A stretch of 64,000 bases of DNA from Flavobacterium sp. CG_23.5 (GTDB lineage Bacteria; Bacteroidota; Bacteroidia; Flavobacteriales; Flavobacteriaceae). The stretch lies in NCBI RefSeq assembly GCF_017875765.1, contig NZ_JAGGNA010000001.1, positions 2,259,001 through 2,323,000 of the forward strand, written 5' to 3'. Position numbers and translations under genes: made by a program. Numbering within the stretch: the first letter of the stretch is position 1; the number at the start of each line of letters is the position of its first letter. The notes beneath the pieces were generated by a model that saw only the letters and a program-made list of their open reading frames with translations, made no database searches and was not told the origin of the DNA. Shown here piece after piece: positions 44,959-53,802 of this stretch.

Positions 44959-45996
44959 TTATTGGTATTGGATGTAGCTAGGTTTTGGAGTGAATTTAAC
45001 CAATTCATCCGGAGTGTACATCACCCAGTTTTTTCTGATATCATTTTTGTAAAACAATTTGAAGCCAGTAAACTGAACCGGTTCTCTATAAATATAACTC
45101 ATGTAAGAATCCTTCTTAAGTACTTTATCACCAAATCCGTCCATGTGCATTATCACTTGAACCTCTGGTACTGTTTTTATTTTTTTATAGTTGGTTACCA
45201 TTCCTTGGGTAAAACGGTGTACGATAAGTATTTTTGGAGTCAATTTGTTTTTACGAACAAGGTTGGCCAAAATATCGATGGCATCATTGATATCATCTGC
45301 AGTAAAAGTTCCAATTTTTGAACCAGGAATCTCTCCGTGTTTCAATGAAAATTCAGGATCAATTCCTAAATGAACATTTGGCTTTGCAAGATATTCTTCC
45401 AGTGCGGTAACTTCGTCTTTTACATTACTGTGTCCTACTTGAATATCAACAAAAACCAAAGCATTAATAGGTTTTGCCCAACTTATAATCGTGTCAATTT
45501 GTTTAAATGGCATTCTCATGCGGTGCTTATTGTCCTTACCTGCAGCGCCTTGAGCGGTAACAGCGATGTAATGCAAAGCCGGAATCGCCTTAACAGATGG
45601 ATCTGCTTTTTGCCATTTAGCTACTTCGCCTTGTAATTTTTTAATCATGTCGGCTCTAGGAATTTCTCCTAAAATCCCCATTCTCTTAGAATATAAGTTT
45701 CCGTAAAAAGCAATGATACGGTTGTACGGTAACACTGCACCAGGCAAAGGGTAAGGTGTTTTTACAGGCCATCTTCCGGTTGTGTCATTATTGCTTAAAG
45801 CCAACATACGCTTGTTGTAATCGGCGGTGTCAATAGTTGTGGCTACTGGTTTTTGTACAGAATCAACTGCTACATCTGTTGTTTTTTCTTTTGTGTTTCC
45901 TTCTGCTTTTTCATTGTCAGCCGCTTTGCTAAAATTGCAACTCGAAACAAATAATAATACTGGAAGGATAAGGAATGCAATAACCGGCTTTTTCAT
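44959..45996 (-). CDS. Lipoprotein of unknown function paired with the deacetylase
   Basis: The 345-residue lipoprotein (lipobox VSSC, Cys20) carries a Lys/Glu/Thr-rich linker to about residue 60, followed by a globular domain. Within it ALVFVDIQVGHS, HLGIDPEFSLK and KILIVHRFTQGMV look like parallel beta strands with catalytic-looking Asp, Glu and His, as in TIM-barrel enzymes. I do not recognise the family. The similar lipobox-plus-linker build of the deacetylase downstream suggests that both are displayed together and act on the same glycan. Confidence 0.78.
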   Translation of the reverse strand: MKKPVIAFLILPVLLFVSSCNFSKAADNEKAEGNTKEKTTDVAVDSVQKPVATTIDTADYNKRMLALSNNDTTGRWPVKTPYPLPGAVLPYNRIIAFYGNLYSKRMGILGEIPRADMIKKLQGEVAKWQKADPSVKAIPALHYIAVTAQGAAGKDNKHRMRMPFKQIDTIISWAKPINALVFVDIQVGHSNVKDEVTALEEYLAKPNVHLGIDPEFSLKHGEIPGSKIGTFTADDINDAIDILANLVRKNKLTPKILIVHRFTQGMVTNYKKIKTVPEVQVIMHMDGFGDKVLKKDSYMSYIYREPVQFTGFKLFYKNDIRKNWVMYTPDELVKFTPKPSYIQYQ

Positions 45997-46450
45997 AAAT
46001 TAATTCTCTTTGATTTTCAATGCAAATATAAAGTATTTTTAAGAACGCTTGGTCCATTAAAATAGTATTCAAAGGGGATTTTTTTATATAATTTACGGAT
46101 TTTGATAATGAGTTTCATTTTCCGTAGGATATGTTATCCATGCAGCATTCCTTTGATTTGCAGAATTGTAAAAATTAGTAAGAAGAATAGGTTTAATAGC
46201 AGTTTCATTTGGCATTAAAATCAGTCTTTTCAAAAATTTGCTAGTAATTTCTGCTATTACGGATGTTACTATCGATTTTAATTTCCTAACTTTATATTCC
46301 GTTAATTTTATTTAAATGCTTTATAATCAGCATTTAGTAGGTGAGTTCGAGAAACTGCAAAAGTCCCGCAAACAATACCCGAAAATGAGGGGAGATGACC
46401 ATACTAATTTTAATAACAAATAAAATCTGATTAATCTAAAATTCACCAAC
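45997..46450. other. 454-bp gap between divergent lipoprotein and esterase genes
   Basis: On the minus strand TATATTTG (46030-46023) is a good -7 box for the lipoprotein gene. On the plus strand TAACTTTA (about 46287-46294) may serve the esterase, without a clear TTG partner. Open frames here are short and not protein-like. I see no hairpin of note. Confidence 0.5.
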
Positions 46451-47551
46451 ATGAAAACAACCTCATTTTTAAAGCTAACAGCAGGATTTTTTTGTATGAC
46501 AATTGCATTATCATCCTGTAATAAATCAGCTAATTTGTCTAATGAAACCAAAAAAGAGAACATGGGAACAACAACAGAAACAATGGAAGTAAAAGATTTT
46601 GCAACAGACCCTCATATCGATAAAGGGACAAAGGAATTTTTGAAAGTTTTAAATACGGGCGGAACGCCTGTGGAGCAACTTTCTAAAGAAGACGCACGAA
46701 ATGTTCTTGTAAAAGCACAAGCATCCGTGAAAGTGGATGTTTCAGGAATTGATGAATCAGAAAAAACCATTACTGCAGACGGGCATACTGTAAAACTAAA
46801 CATTGTACGTCCTGCAGGTGTCAAAGAAAAATTACCGGTTTTTATATTTCTCCATGGTGGTGGATGGATATTAGGAGATTATCCTACTCATAAAAGATTA
46901 GTTCGCGACCTGGTTGTACTTTCCGGATGTGCCGCGGTATTTGTAAACTATACGCCCTCACCCGAAGCTAAATACCCACAGCCGCTAAATGAAATCTATG
47001 CGGCAACTAAATGGGTGGCCGAGCATGGGGATGAAATAAATGTTGATGGTAAAAAACTAGCTGTTGTAGGGAATAGTGTAGGAGGGAATATGGCAATCGC
47101 TACTGGTTTGATGGCTAAAGAAAAAAAAGGTCCAGAAATAAAATTGATGGTATTGCTTTGGCCTGTTGCCGATTCAGGATTTGATACGGACTCGTATAAA
47201 ATGTATGCCAAGGACCGATTTTTAACCGCACCGTTAATGAAATGGATGTTTGACCAATATACCACTGATCCTAAACAACGTAAAGAAATATATGTGTCGC
47301 CCTTACAGGCCACAGTGGAACAGTTACAAGGACTTCCTCCAACATCGATTCACGTGGCCGAAAATGATATTCTACGGGATGAAGGAGAAGCATTAGGCAG
47401 AAAACTGGATGAAGCAGGTGTCGATGTCAGCACGATACGTTATAATGGGGTGATTCACGATTTTGGAATGTTAAATGCCCTTGCTGAATTGCCTACCACT
47501 CGCATCATGCTTGAAAATGCTGCAGCGAAACTCAAAAAAAGCCTTAAATAA
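46451..47551 (+). CDS. Alpha/beta-hydrolase lipoprotein, HSL/acetyl-esterase family
   Basis: The 366-residue protein has a lipobox (LSSC, Cys23) and an alpha/beta-hydrolase domain with the oxyanion motif HGGG (in FLHGGGWILGD), the nucleophile GNSVGG, the acid in AENDILRDEGE, and the His in IHDFGM. This is the hormone-sensitive-lipase branch, active on short acyl esters. It is probably exposed in the periplasm or at the cell surface. The substrate is unknown. Confidence 0.88.
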   Translation: MKTTSFLKLTAGFFCMTIALSSCNKSANLSNETKKENMGTTTETMEVKDFATDPHIDKGTKEFLKVLNTGGTPVEQLSKEDARNVLVKAQASVKVDVSGIDESEKTITADGHTVKLNIVRPAGVKEKLPVFIFLHGGGWILGDYPTHKRLVRDLVVLSGCAAVFVNYTPSPEAKYPQPLNEIYAATKWVAEHGDEINVDGKKLAVVGNSVGGNMAIATGLMAKEKKGPEIKLMVLLWPVADSGFDTDSYKMYAKDRFLTAPLMKWMFDQYTTDPKQRKEIYVSPLQATVEQLQGLPPTSIHVAENDILRDEGEALGRKLDEAGVDVSTIRYNGVIHDFGMLNALAELPTTRIMLENAAAKLKKSLK

Positions 47552-47560
47552 TCAAGTACA

Positions 47561-47590
47561 TTGTGGCGCCCTTTTGGCGCCATAATTTTT
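47561..47590 (+). terminator. Terminator of the esterase gene
   Basis: TTGTGGCGCC (47561-47570) pairs with GGCGCCATAA (47576-47585) around CTTTT, followed by TTTTT. Confidence 0.88.
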
Positions 47591-47674
47591 ATGATAAAGT
47601 GGTAAATAGAGAAACCGATGCTTTAATGAATTGTTAAAGCAAAAGCTTATTGTCTATCGAAGATGACCTCTAGA

Positions 47675-49384
47675 TTACTCAGCAAGGTCTGCGCTCAAAG
47701 TTTTAATTATAATCGAAGGATTTTTAATAAATTCGTTAAGTGTTTCATCTTCATTGAATTTTGCAATCAGCAATTTATTATCAGAAGTATAAAAACATTT
47801 TCCATTTAGTAATTTGAAATTATTATTTACTATTGCTCCTGCTTTTTTCTTCACAATTTCTAATTCATAAATTTGAAAGCCAGACTTACTGCTGTCATTA
47901 AAAAAATCAACAAACTGTTTTCTAAAATCCTTTTTAGTTTTATGCCTAAACTCCTTAATTCTGCTTTCGTTAAAAGTTGAATAAGATTTCAAAACATACA
48001 AGAAATTGATTTTATATTGATGGACAAATAATGTATCTCTATCAAATAATCTATCATCAAAATGAAACGATTTAATAGGAAATTCTTTTTTGCGTGTTAA
48101 ATTAGTTTCATCAAAATCATTTACATTTTCAATGTAGCCATAGATAAAAAAATTAGGCGTTAGGTTATAGCCTTCTGTTATCTCATCTCTGTATCTTATG
48201 TTTTTCTTGTAAACTTTACCATCATTTAGTAAATCAATATTAAATTGAATTACATTTTTAGCATAAGTAAATTGTTTGTATTTTGATAAGTTACCAGCTT
48301 CTGAGTTTGATTTATAATACTTTGAATCTCCAATGTAAAAGATGTTTGAAGTGTCTATCAAAGATTGGCCTTCATAAATATGATCGATGATTTTACCGTC
48401 ATTATTGTATTTTAAATCATCTAATGAAATTTTCTCATGGTCAATTTCCTTTTTCTCATCTAATTTGTCGGAAAATAATTTATCAACCATATCTTCAAAT
48501 ACGATATTATAATTTTTAACGGAAATAAACTCCTCTTTTTTTCTTTTATAACTACTTGTATCTGTTTGCTGAAAATAGATTTCACAGAGGGAATACATTC
48601 TTTTGAGTATGTCAGAGAAATAACGATGTTTAATTTTTCTAAGTTTAGATAATCCTGATTTTTGAAGATTTTCAAAAGCACTTGCTTTTATTAAAGTATA
48701 ACTTGGATCTATCTTTAAATGAAGTTCATGTTCGTTGTTAAAGCGATTTAATATTGAGAAAAAGTAAATGATTAACTCTTCTTCAGAATTTATTATTTTC
48801 TTTTTGTTTCTAATTTCTGGATAAAACGGTGTGTTAGAAGAATCTAAAAATGGCAAAGATTTTCTAAAGGTTTTCTCCCATTTTGGTTTTTTAGCTTGGT
48901 TCGATTTGAATTCAATATGTTTAAATAAAATAGTGGTTTTGTTTTTCTTGTAAAAGTTGACAAAACTCAAAAGCAAGTCTAAATAAGTGTATTCATTATT
49001 TCCAAGGGTGGTATTCAATTCAAAACTATGACTTGTTTCTATAATTATATTGTCTGAATATCTCCGTTTATATTCTTTTAGACTATTGTAGAAATATATT
49101 AAAAGTTGGCGAATCCAGCGGTATTCTTCCTTAAGTTTAAAAGTTTCATTGGCTTGAAAATTAAACAAATCATCTTTCGAAATACCAAAAACAGTATTAC
49201 CACAATCATCCTTCATAAAAACTTTTGGCAAAAAATATACCAATTCATTTTTATCAAAAGAATGATAATATCCTACAGAATTGATAACTCCTTCAATTCC
49301 TTTTTGAATATAAAATTTTGAATCGTCAAGAATAGTTTCTAAGTCCGAAACAGGATATTTTTCGCCTTCAATTAGAACTTTCAT
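47675..49384 (-). CDS. LlaJI/McrC-like restriction nuclease subunit
   Basis: The 569-residue protein is the last gene of a restriction operon. Its middle part holds a PD-(D/E)xK-type site: Asp334 in IIDHIYEG and Asp353-x-Lys355 in YIGDSKYYK. The N-terminal 300 residues (GVINSVGYYHSF and on) resemble the McrC-like/LlaJI subunit that contacts the McrB motor. In such systems the GTP-driven McrB ring moves DNA and this subunit cuts it. Its start overlaps the McrB stop by one base (TAATG). Confidence 0.8.
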   Translation of the reverse strand: MKVLIEGEKYPVSDLETILDDSKFYIQKGIEGVINSVGYYHSFDKNELVYFLPKVFMKDDCGNTVFGISKDDLFNFQANETFKLKEEYRWIRQLLIYFYNSLKEYKRRYSDNIIIETSHSFELNTTLGNNEYTYLDLLLSFVNFYKKNKTTILFKHIEFKSNQAKKPKWEKTFRKSLPFLDSSNTPFYPEIRNKKKIINSEEELIIYFFSILNRFNNEHELHLKIDPSYTLIKASAFENLQKSGLSKLRKIKHRYFSDILKRMYSLCEIYFQQTDTSSYKRKKEEFISVKNYNIVFEDMVDKLFSDKLDEKKEIDHEKISLDDLKYNNDGKIIDHIYEGQSLIDTSNIFYIGDSKYYKSNSEAGNLSKYKQFTYAKNVIQFNIDLLNDGKVYKKNIRYRDEITEGYNLTPNFFIYGYIENVNDFDETNLTRKKEFPIKSFHFDDRLFDRDTLFVHQYKINFLYVLKSYSTFNESRIKEFRHKTKKDFRKQFVDFFNDSSKSGFQIYELEIVKKKAGAIVNNNFKLLNGKCFYTSDNKLLIAKFNEDETLNEFIKNPSIIIKTLSADLAE

Positions 49385-51375
49385 TACTCTGTTTCAGGTT
49401 TTAATACTCCCTTAAAATCATTAGTTTTCAAGATTTCTAAAATCAATTCTTTTCCTTTTGTTTCAATTGGGAAAAAATCTTCATAATGCATTCCTTCTTT
49501 AAATATAGAATCTGCTTGATCTTCATCTTTAAAAACATCGTTCCAAAGATAGAAAACAGCTTTATTTACAAATTCTTTTAAACTTATTTCATTTTCTTCC
49601 GGTTTTATAAAATAGTTTCCAATACATTTATCTGGACCGAGATTTCTATTTCCTTTTATTTTTTGATTAACTGCTTTAATAAATTCGATCCAATTGAAAG
49701 AATTGGTTTCGTCTATTTTCACAAAATAATTTGAAGATTTATTGGCCTCATTTTTATCGTAGCAAATAGGGATATATTCCCAATCCCATCTTCTTTTAAA
49801 AGCACTATCCATAGGGAATAATGATTGGTCAGAAGTATTCATCGTAGCTAATAAACTTAAGTTTGTAGGTAATTTTAAGCCGTTTTTTATACCATCGTGG
49901 TTTTTACCAAGTTTGCTTTCTAAATAGTGACGTAATTCATTTGAAGGAGAAACAGTATAATTACTATTTCTATCTAATAACTGAAAAATATCTCCAAATA
50001 TTTCAGCACAATTGCCACGATTAATTTCTTCTATAGCTAGATAATATTGATTTCTGCGGTCATTCCATGCTCTTTCATAAATATTTGTAAATGCCTGAGG
50101 AACGAATTTATAGTTCACTACGTTTTCAATAAAATCTTTATTGTCTTCATCTTTATGATTAATTCTTTCAGAAACTGGTCTATAACCTCCAACGAAAGAA
50201 GAATTATCGAACTCTGGATGAAAAGTTATTCTTTCATAATATTTTTGATCTAAATCTTTCAAAGTTTGTTCAACTTTGTATGATTTACCCGTTCCTGGCG
50301 AACCATAATAAATTATATTTTCAGGTTTTGTTAATGAAGATATTTCATTTAATGAAGATTTTTCAAGCAGTTCATAAATACTATCTTTCTTTACAATTTT
50401 CAGTTTATTATTCGAAACATGAGAAAGTAATCTATTGAAATTTTCGAGCGATAATCCTCTACCGTTATCAGCACCGTTCCATTGAGTGGTAAAATAAGAA
50501 TTTTCATTTCCCAAAACTTTTATTTTTTCTTCTATAAATCGAGGTGTTCCACTTGATTTTAATCCATCAATAGTTTGTTCTTTGTCAAAAAGTCCGAGTA
50601 ATGTTTCAAAACCAAAATAGCTATTCAATGAGAAACCTTTATATTTTCTATCTTCGATTTTTGTGTCTTTGATTTCATGATTCATTAAGACCTTATCTTC
50701 TCCATATTTATTTAAAATAAATTTAAAGCTGTCAAAAATTATTGTTCTTAAAATTTTATTTTCTAAAATGGTAGTATAAGTTTCATTTATAGAGTTGCTT
50801 CTTAACGAATTATAATCATCTTCTAGAATTTTAACTAAATCTTGATGCTCACTCAAAGAATATGCTAAATCAGCAATATATGATTGTGAATTGTGAATTA
50901 CACTAGCTAGATTTAAAATTGCAGATACGAAATAATCACCTCTGTCTATAGTTTTACTTCCATACCACCAATCGTAATCGGTTAAGAATTGATTAAATCT
51001 ACTTAAGTCATTATTTTCACTGATTGCGGCAGTAATTTTAGCTTCTGTGCCATGGTCAATGATTTCATCTTCCCTAATCTGCTTAATTGTTTCTTTGCTA
51101 ATACCTAATTCATTTACCTTGTTCTTATATGTCTTTAAAGCTGAAATGTAATTATTAAAAAAGGATGCTATTACAAACCATTGATTGGGAACAATGATTA
51201 ACAAATTAGTTGAGGTAGTTACAACAGAGGTATAGTTATAAAACTTTATGTTGTAATTAGGAAGTAGTTTTCTAAAAGTTGATTTGAATTTATCTGAAAA
51301 AACAAATTCATTTTTATCGTAATTATCACTTTTTTGTTTAGCCTCTTGTGCTAATTGATTAAGATTTTCTAACAT
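49384..51375 (-). CDS. McrB-like AAA+ GTPase restriction subunit
   Basis: The 663-residue protein has an N-terminal region of about 340 residues, which includes a probable DNA-binding part, and a C-terminal AAA+ domain. The Walker A YYGSPGTGKS is at 356-365, the Walker B LAIEEINRGN at 447-456, the McrB-type MNTSDQS at 512-518 and the arginine region AFKRRWDWE near 526. The MNTxD motif is the mark of GTP-using McrB proteins. The gene begins one base after the methyltransferase stop. Confidence 0.88.
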   Translation of the reverse strand: MLENLNQLAQEAKQKSDNYDKNEFVFSDKFKSTFRKLLPNYNIKFYNYTSVVTTSTNLLIIVPNQWFVIASFFNNYISALKTYKNKVNELGISKETIKQIREDEIIDHGTEAKITAAISENNDLSRFNQFLTDYDWWYGSKTIDRGDYFVSAILNLASVIHNSQSYIADLAYSLSEHQDLVKILEDDYNSLRSNSINETYTTILENKILRTIIFDSFKFILNKYGEDKVLMNHEIKDTKIEDRKYKGFSLNSYFGFETLLGLFDKEQTIDGLKSSGTPRFIEEKIKVLGNENSYFTTQWNGADNGRGLSLENFNRLLSHVSNNKLKIVKKDSIYELLEKSSLNEISSLTKPENIIYYGSPGTGKSYKVEQTLKDLDQKYYERITFHPEFDNSSFVGGYRPVSERINHKDEDNKDFIENVVNYKFVPQAFTNIYERAWNDRRNQYYLAIEEINRGNCAEIFGDIFQLLDRNSNYTVSPSNELRHYLESKLGKNHDGIKNGLKLPTNLSLLATMNTSDQSLFPMDSAFKRRWDWEYIPICYDKNEANKSSNYFVKIDETNSFNWIEFIKAVNQKIKGNRNLGPDKCIGNYFIKPEENEISLKEFVNKAVFYLWNDVFKDEDQADSIFKEGMHYEDFFPIETKGKELILEILKTNDFKGVLKPETE

Positions 51376-51376
51376 A

Positions 51377-52639
51377 TTACATTAATTGTTTTTGTATTTC
51401 ATTAAAAACAGTCTGTATTACTGGTACAGATACACTGTTTCCGAATTGTTTGTATGCTTGATTGTCTGATACTGGAATAAGAAAATCACTTGGATATCCT
51501 TGTAAATTCGCAGCTTCTCTTGGTGTTAACTTTCTAGGGTTTGCGTTTTTTTGTTCAATTAAAATTTCACTTCCATCTTTATAATACCTTGCAGAAATTG
51601 TGCTTGTGTAAGTTGAGTTTTCATTGACTGATGAAAATCCAAATCCATTACCTTTTTCTTTATGTTCTTTTCTTCTTCTAATATGACCAGCGTACAATTT
51701 GTCTGAAATAGTGTATTTTTCTTCGGGTTTATTGATAAGTATGGAACCAACATTTGTTTCCTTAATATCTTTTAAGTCTTCTTTTTTGTAGATGATTTCA
51801 TTATCTCTATCGATTCCAAGAGGAAAGTTAAAAGATTTTGTATCGTCTTTTAACCAACCAATTATAAAAATTCTTTCTCTATTCTGAGGGACACCGAAAT
51901 TTCTAGAATTAAGAATTTCATATTTCGTTTCGTAACCAAGTTTCTCAAGAGTTTTGATTATAGTTTTTAAAGTATTCCCTTTATCGTGGTTTTTTAATCC
52001 TTTAACATTTTCAAGGAATACAATTTTTACAGGATTTTCAGTTTCTCTTCTACTGTTTATGATATCAACTACATCAAAAAATAGAGTACCGCGTGTGTCT
52101 TCAAATCCTTTTTTTAAACCAGCATGTGAAAAGGGTTGACAAGGAAAACCTCCACACAAAACATCAAATTCTGCAGGAATATATCTTTTAGTGCTTTCTT
52201 TTGTGATGTCACCAAAAGGAACCTGCCCAAAATTTGCTCTGTAAGTTGTTTGTGAAAACTTATCCCATTCCGATGTAAAAACACATTCGCCTCCTAAATT
52301 TTGCAATGCCAGTCTGAAACCACCTATTCCTGCAAATAAATCTATAAATGTAAAAGTAGGATTTGTTGGTGCAGGAAAAGGTACAGTTTCAATTTCAAAA
52401 AGTAAATGTTGTTCAGCTGTATCTTCAACTAGATTTATGTTCTCTACTTCATTTTTGTATGTAGTAATTTCTTTTAAATATTGAGTAGCTTCTTCTTCAA
52501 AGTGAGTTTGTATCCCATTACGACGGTTTTGTAGATAATGAGTTAGAACAGCTTTTTTATTATCAACTTCTACTGTAAATCTTATTTTGAATTTTTTTCC
52601 GTCAAATTCATCAATCGATACTTTCTCTGTCATTTTCAT
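51377..52639 (-). CDS. DNA cytosine-5 methyltransferase of the restriction system
   Basis: The 420-residue enzyme has the C5 motifs in order: I (DLFAGIGGFR, 100-109), IV (PCQPFS with catalytic Cys167), VI (ENVKGL), VIII (QNRERIF) and X (QFGNSVSVPV). The target-recognition region lies at about 265-370. An extra N-terminal segment of some 95 residues precedes motif I. It methylates host DNA to protect it from the McrBC-like pair downstream. Its ATG overlaps the stop of the regulator (ATGA). Confidence 0.93.
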   Translation of the reverse strand: MKMTEKVSIDEFDGKKFKIRFTVEVDNKKAVLTHYLQNRRNGIQTHFEEEATQYLKEITTYKNEVENINLVEDTAEQHLLFEIETVPFPAPTNPTFTFIDLFAGIGGFRLALQNLGGECVFTSEWDKFSQTTYRANFGQVPFGDITKESTKRYIPAEFDVLCGGFPCQPFSHAGLKKGFEDTRGTLFFDVVDIINSRRETENPVKIVFLENVKGLKNHDKGNTLKTIIKTLEKLGYETKYEILNSRNFGVPQNRERIFIIGWLKDDTKSFNFPLGIDRDNEIIYKKEDLKDIKETNVGSILINKPEEKYTISDKLYAGHIRRRKEHKEKGNGFGFSSVNENSTYTSTISARYYKDGSEILIEQKNANPRKLTPREAANLQGYPSDFLIPVSDNQAYKQFGNSVSVPVIQTVFNEIQKQLM

Positions 52640-52857
52640 TTCTTAAAATTATTATCATTGAAAAATGCCATGAAATCAGTATCGAGAGCAATAATTATTT
52701 TCTCTAATATTTTCACTGTGACATTTCTTTTTCCGGTTTCTACTCCAGTCATATAAGTTCTATCTACCTCTGCAATATTGGCTAAAGCTTCCTGAGAAAT
52801 GTTTTTTTCTTTGCGCAATTCTCGAATCCTATCACCAATTTTGATGTTTATATCCAT
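52636..52857 (-). CDS. XRE-type regulator of the restriction-modification operon
   Basis: The 73-residue protein is a single helix-turn-helix (IREL-like start, then NISQEALANIAEVDRTYMTG at about 19-38). It has the size and place of controller (C) proteins that time methyltransferase and nuclease expression. A promoter in front of it fits the Flavobacterium consensus. I see only a weak dyad (AGTGAAAC/GTTACT) as possible operator. Confidence 0.86.
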   Translation of the reverse strand: MDINIKIGDRIRELRKEKNISQEALANIAEVDRTYMTGVETGKRNVTVKILEKIIIALDTDFMAFFNDNNFKK

Positions 52858-52882
52858 TATTATTTTTTAATTGAGAGTGAAA

Positions 52883-52913
52883 CAAATCTATCTGAATGTT
52901 ACTTTTTGTACAA
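52883..52913 (-). promoter_or_regulatory. Promoter of the restriction-modification operon
   Basis: On the minus strand TTG (52913-52911), 20 bases, then TAGATTTG (52890-52883) matches TTG-N17..23-TAnnTTTG, 25 bases before the regulator ATG. Confidence 0.65.
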
Positions 52914-53029
52914 CGGCTTATGAGTCACGTCGAGAAATGTTGTAACAAATTTTGTAGTTAAATTAAATGTAACTTGGTATTGGAAAAAGAGGCTGTTTTC
53001 GGGAATCAATAATTCTTTTGAAACTCAAA

Positions 53030-53190
53030 TCCCCTAGCCCTGATCGCAGTGAAACTCCTTATGAAATAGCCTTGAATTTTTTCTTTGGCTAAAAGAGCGA
53101 CCAACGGAAGCTCCTTTTTGGCCGTAGAAAAAACAAGGATAGGAATAAGAGTGCAGCGTAGAGCGGGAGTAGCTCCTAATTATTTTTTGG
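53030..53190. repeat. Foldable segment, possible repetitive non-coding element
   Basis: It begins CCCCTAGCCCTGATCGCAG and ends GAGCGGGAGTAGCTCC. An inner hairpin pairs GGCTAAAAGAGC (53087-53098) with GCTCCTTTTTGGCC (53110-53123), and the ends are imperfectly complementary. I recall similar CCCTAGCCC...AGCGGGA...GCTCC elements in other Flavobacterium genomes; this is from memory and unchecked. Confidence 0.5.
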
Positions 53191-53283
53191 CGACTGGAAT
53201 GTCCTAAAAGCAAAAAAGACCACCGTTTCCGATAGTCTCTTTTTCACTTTACGACAATTGTTAACCAAAACCCCATCATAACA

Positions 53284-53454
53284 ATGGTAAGCCGAAAAGC
53301 AATAAAATATTTTAAAATAAACTTTGGAGGGAAGCTCTACCGGATTTGGTCAGCAAAATGTTTCACTCAAGAACAAATTACAAATGAATTCGGTTTTTGG
53401 AACTTCCCTAAATCAGCACGCTGTTTCCAAAGTTTTATCGGTTTATTTTTCTGA
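53284..53454 (+). CDS. Possible small protein (56 residues)
   Basis: An ATG frame of 56 codons encodes a basic, aromatic-rich peptide (NFGGKLYRIWSAKCFTQEQ) ending in IGLFF. Composition is protein-like, but there is no promoter and no known family. The same DNA has nested complementary segments, so it may instead be a structured RNA or chance. Low confidence. Confidence 0.25.
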   Translation: MVSRKAIKYFKINFGGKLYRIWSAKCFTQEQITNEFGFWNFPKSARCFQSFIGLFF

Positions 53455-53762
53455 TTTATTGGAATTTTTTCAAAACCAATTGCTTAAATCGTTACAAACA
53501 TAAGGTACTCGATTGTAGGTATTTTACGGGAAACCGTAAAGGGTTGATTTTTTTTTAAATTAAATGCTAAGGCAAGAGTAAAAGAATAAAATCAAGTCTT
53601 AAATGCAAATGTGATGAAGTGATTTTATTTTGGAATTATATAGGAATGAAGTGGTAAAAGTCAGAAACAAAGACCATCAATGCTGGTAGTCTTGTGATGC
53701 TTTTTGGGTAAGTATAAATTAATCGTTGCTTCCACAAACCGAATTTCAACTTGTACGCTGTT

Positions 53763-53791
53763 TTGTAAGATAAAAGAAAACGCTAACTTTA
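53763..53791 (+). promoter_or_regulatory. Promoter of the TonB receptor gene
   Basis: TTG (53763-53765), 18 bases, then TAACTTTA (53784-53791) approximates the consensus, 11 bases before the chosen ATG. Confidence 0.5.
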
Positions 53792-53802
53792 TAAAAGTTT
53801 TT

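Larger units (their letters stand above)
52858..53802. other. 945-bp gap rich in secondary structure
   Basis: Left to right the gap holds the operon promoter (52883-52913), a foldable segment at about 53030-53190, and a weak AAAGAC/GTCTCTTT hairpin at 53213-53244. Next come a 56-codon frame at 53284-53454, a TTTACGG-GAAA-CCGTAAA hairpin at 53523-53540, a hairpin at 53670-53693 and the receptor promoter at 53763-53791. No gene longer than 60 codons is convincing. Confidence 0.6.

Noticed and set aside
46327..46563. 78-codon minus-strand frame at the esterase start
   Set aside because: Most of it is the antisense of the esterase signal peptide, and no promoter or family is seen.
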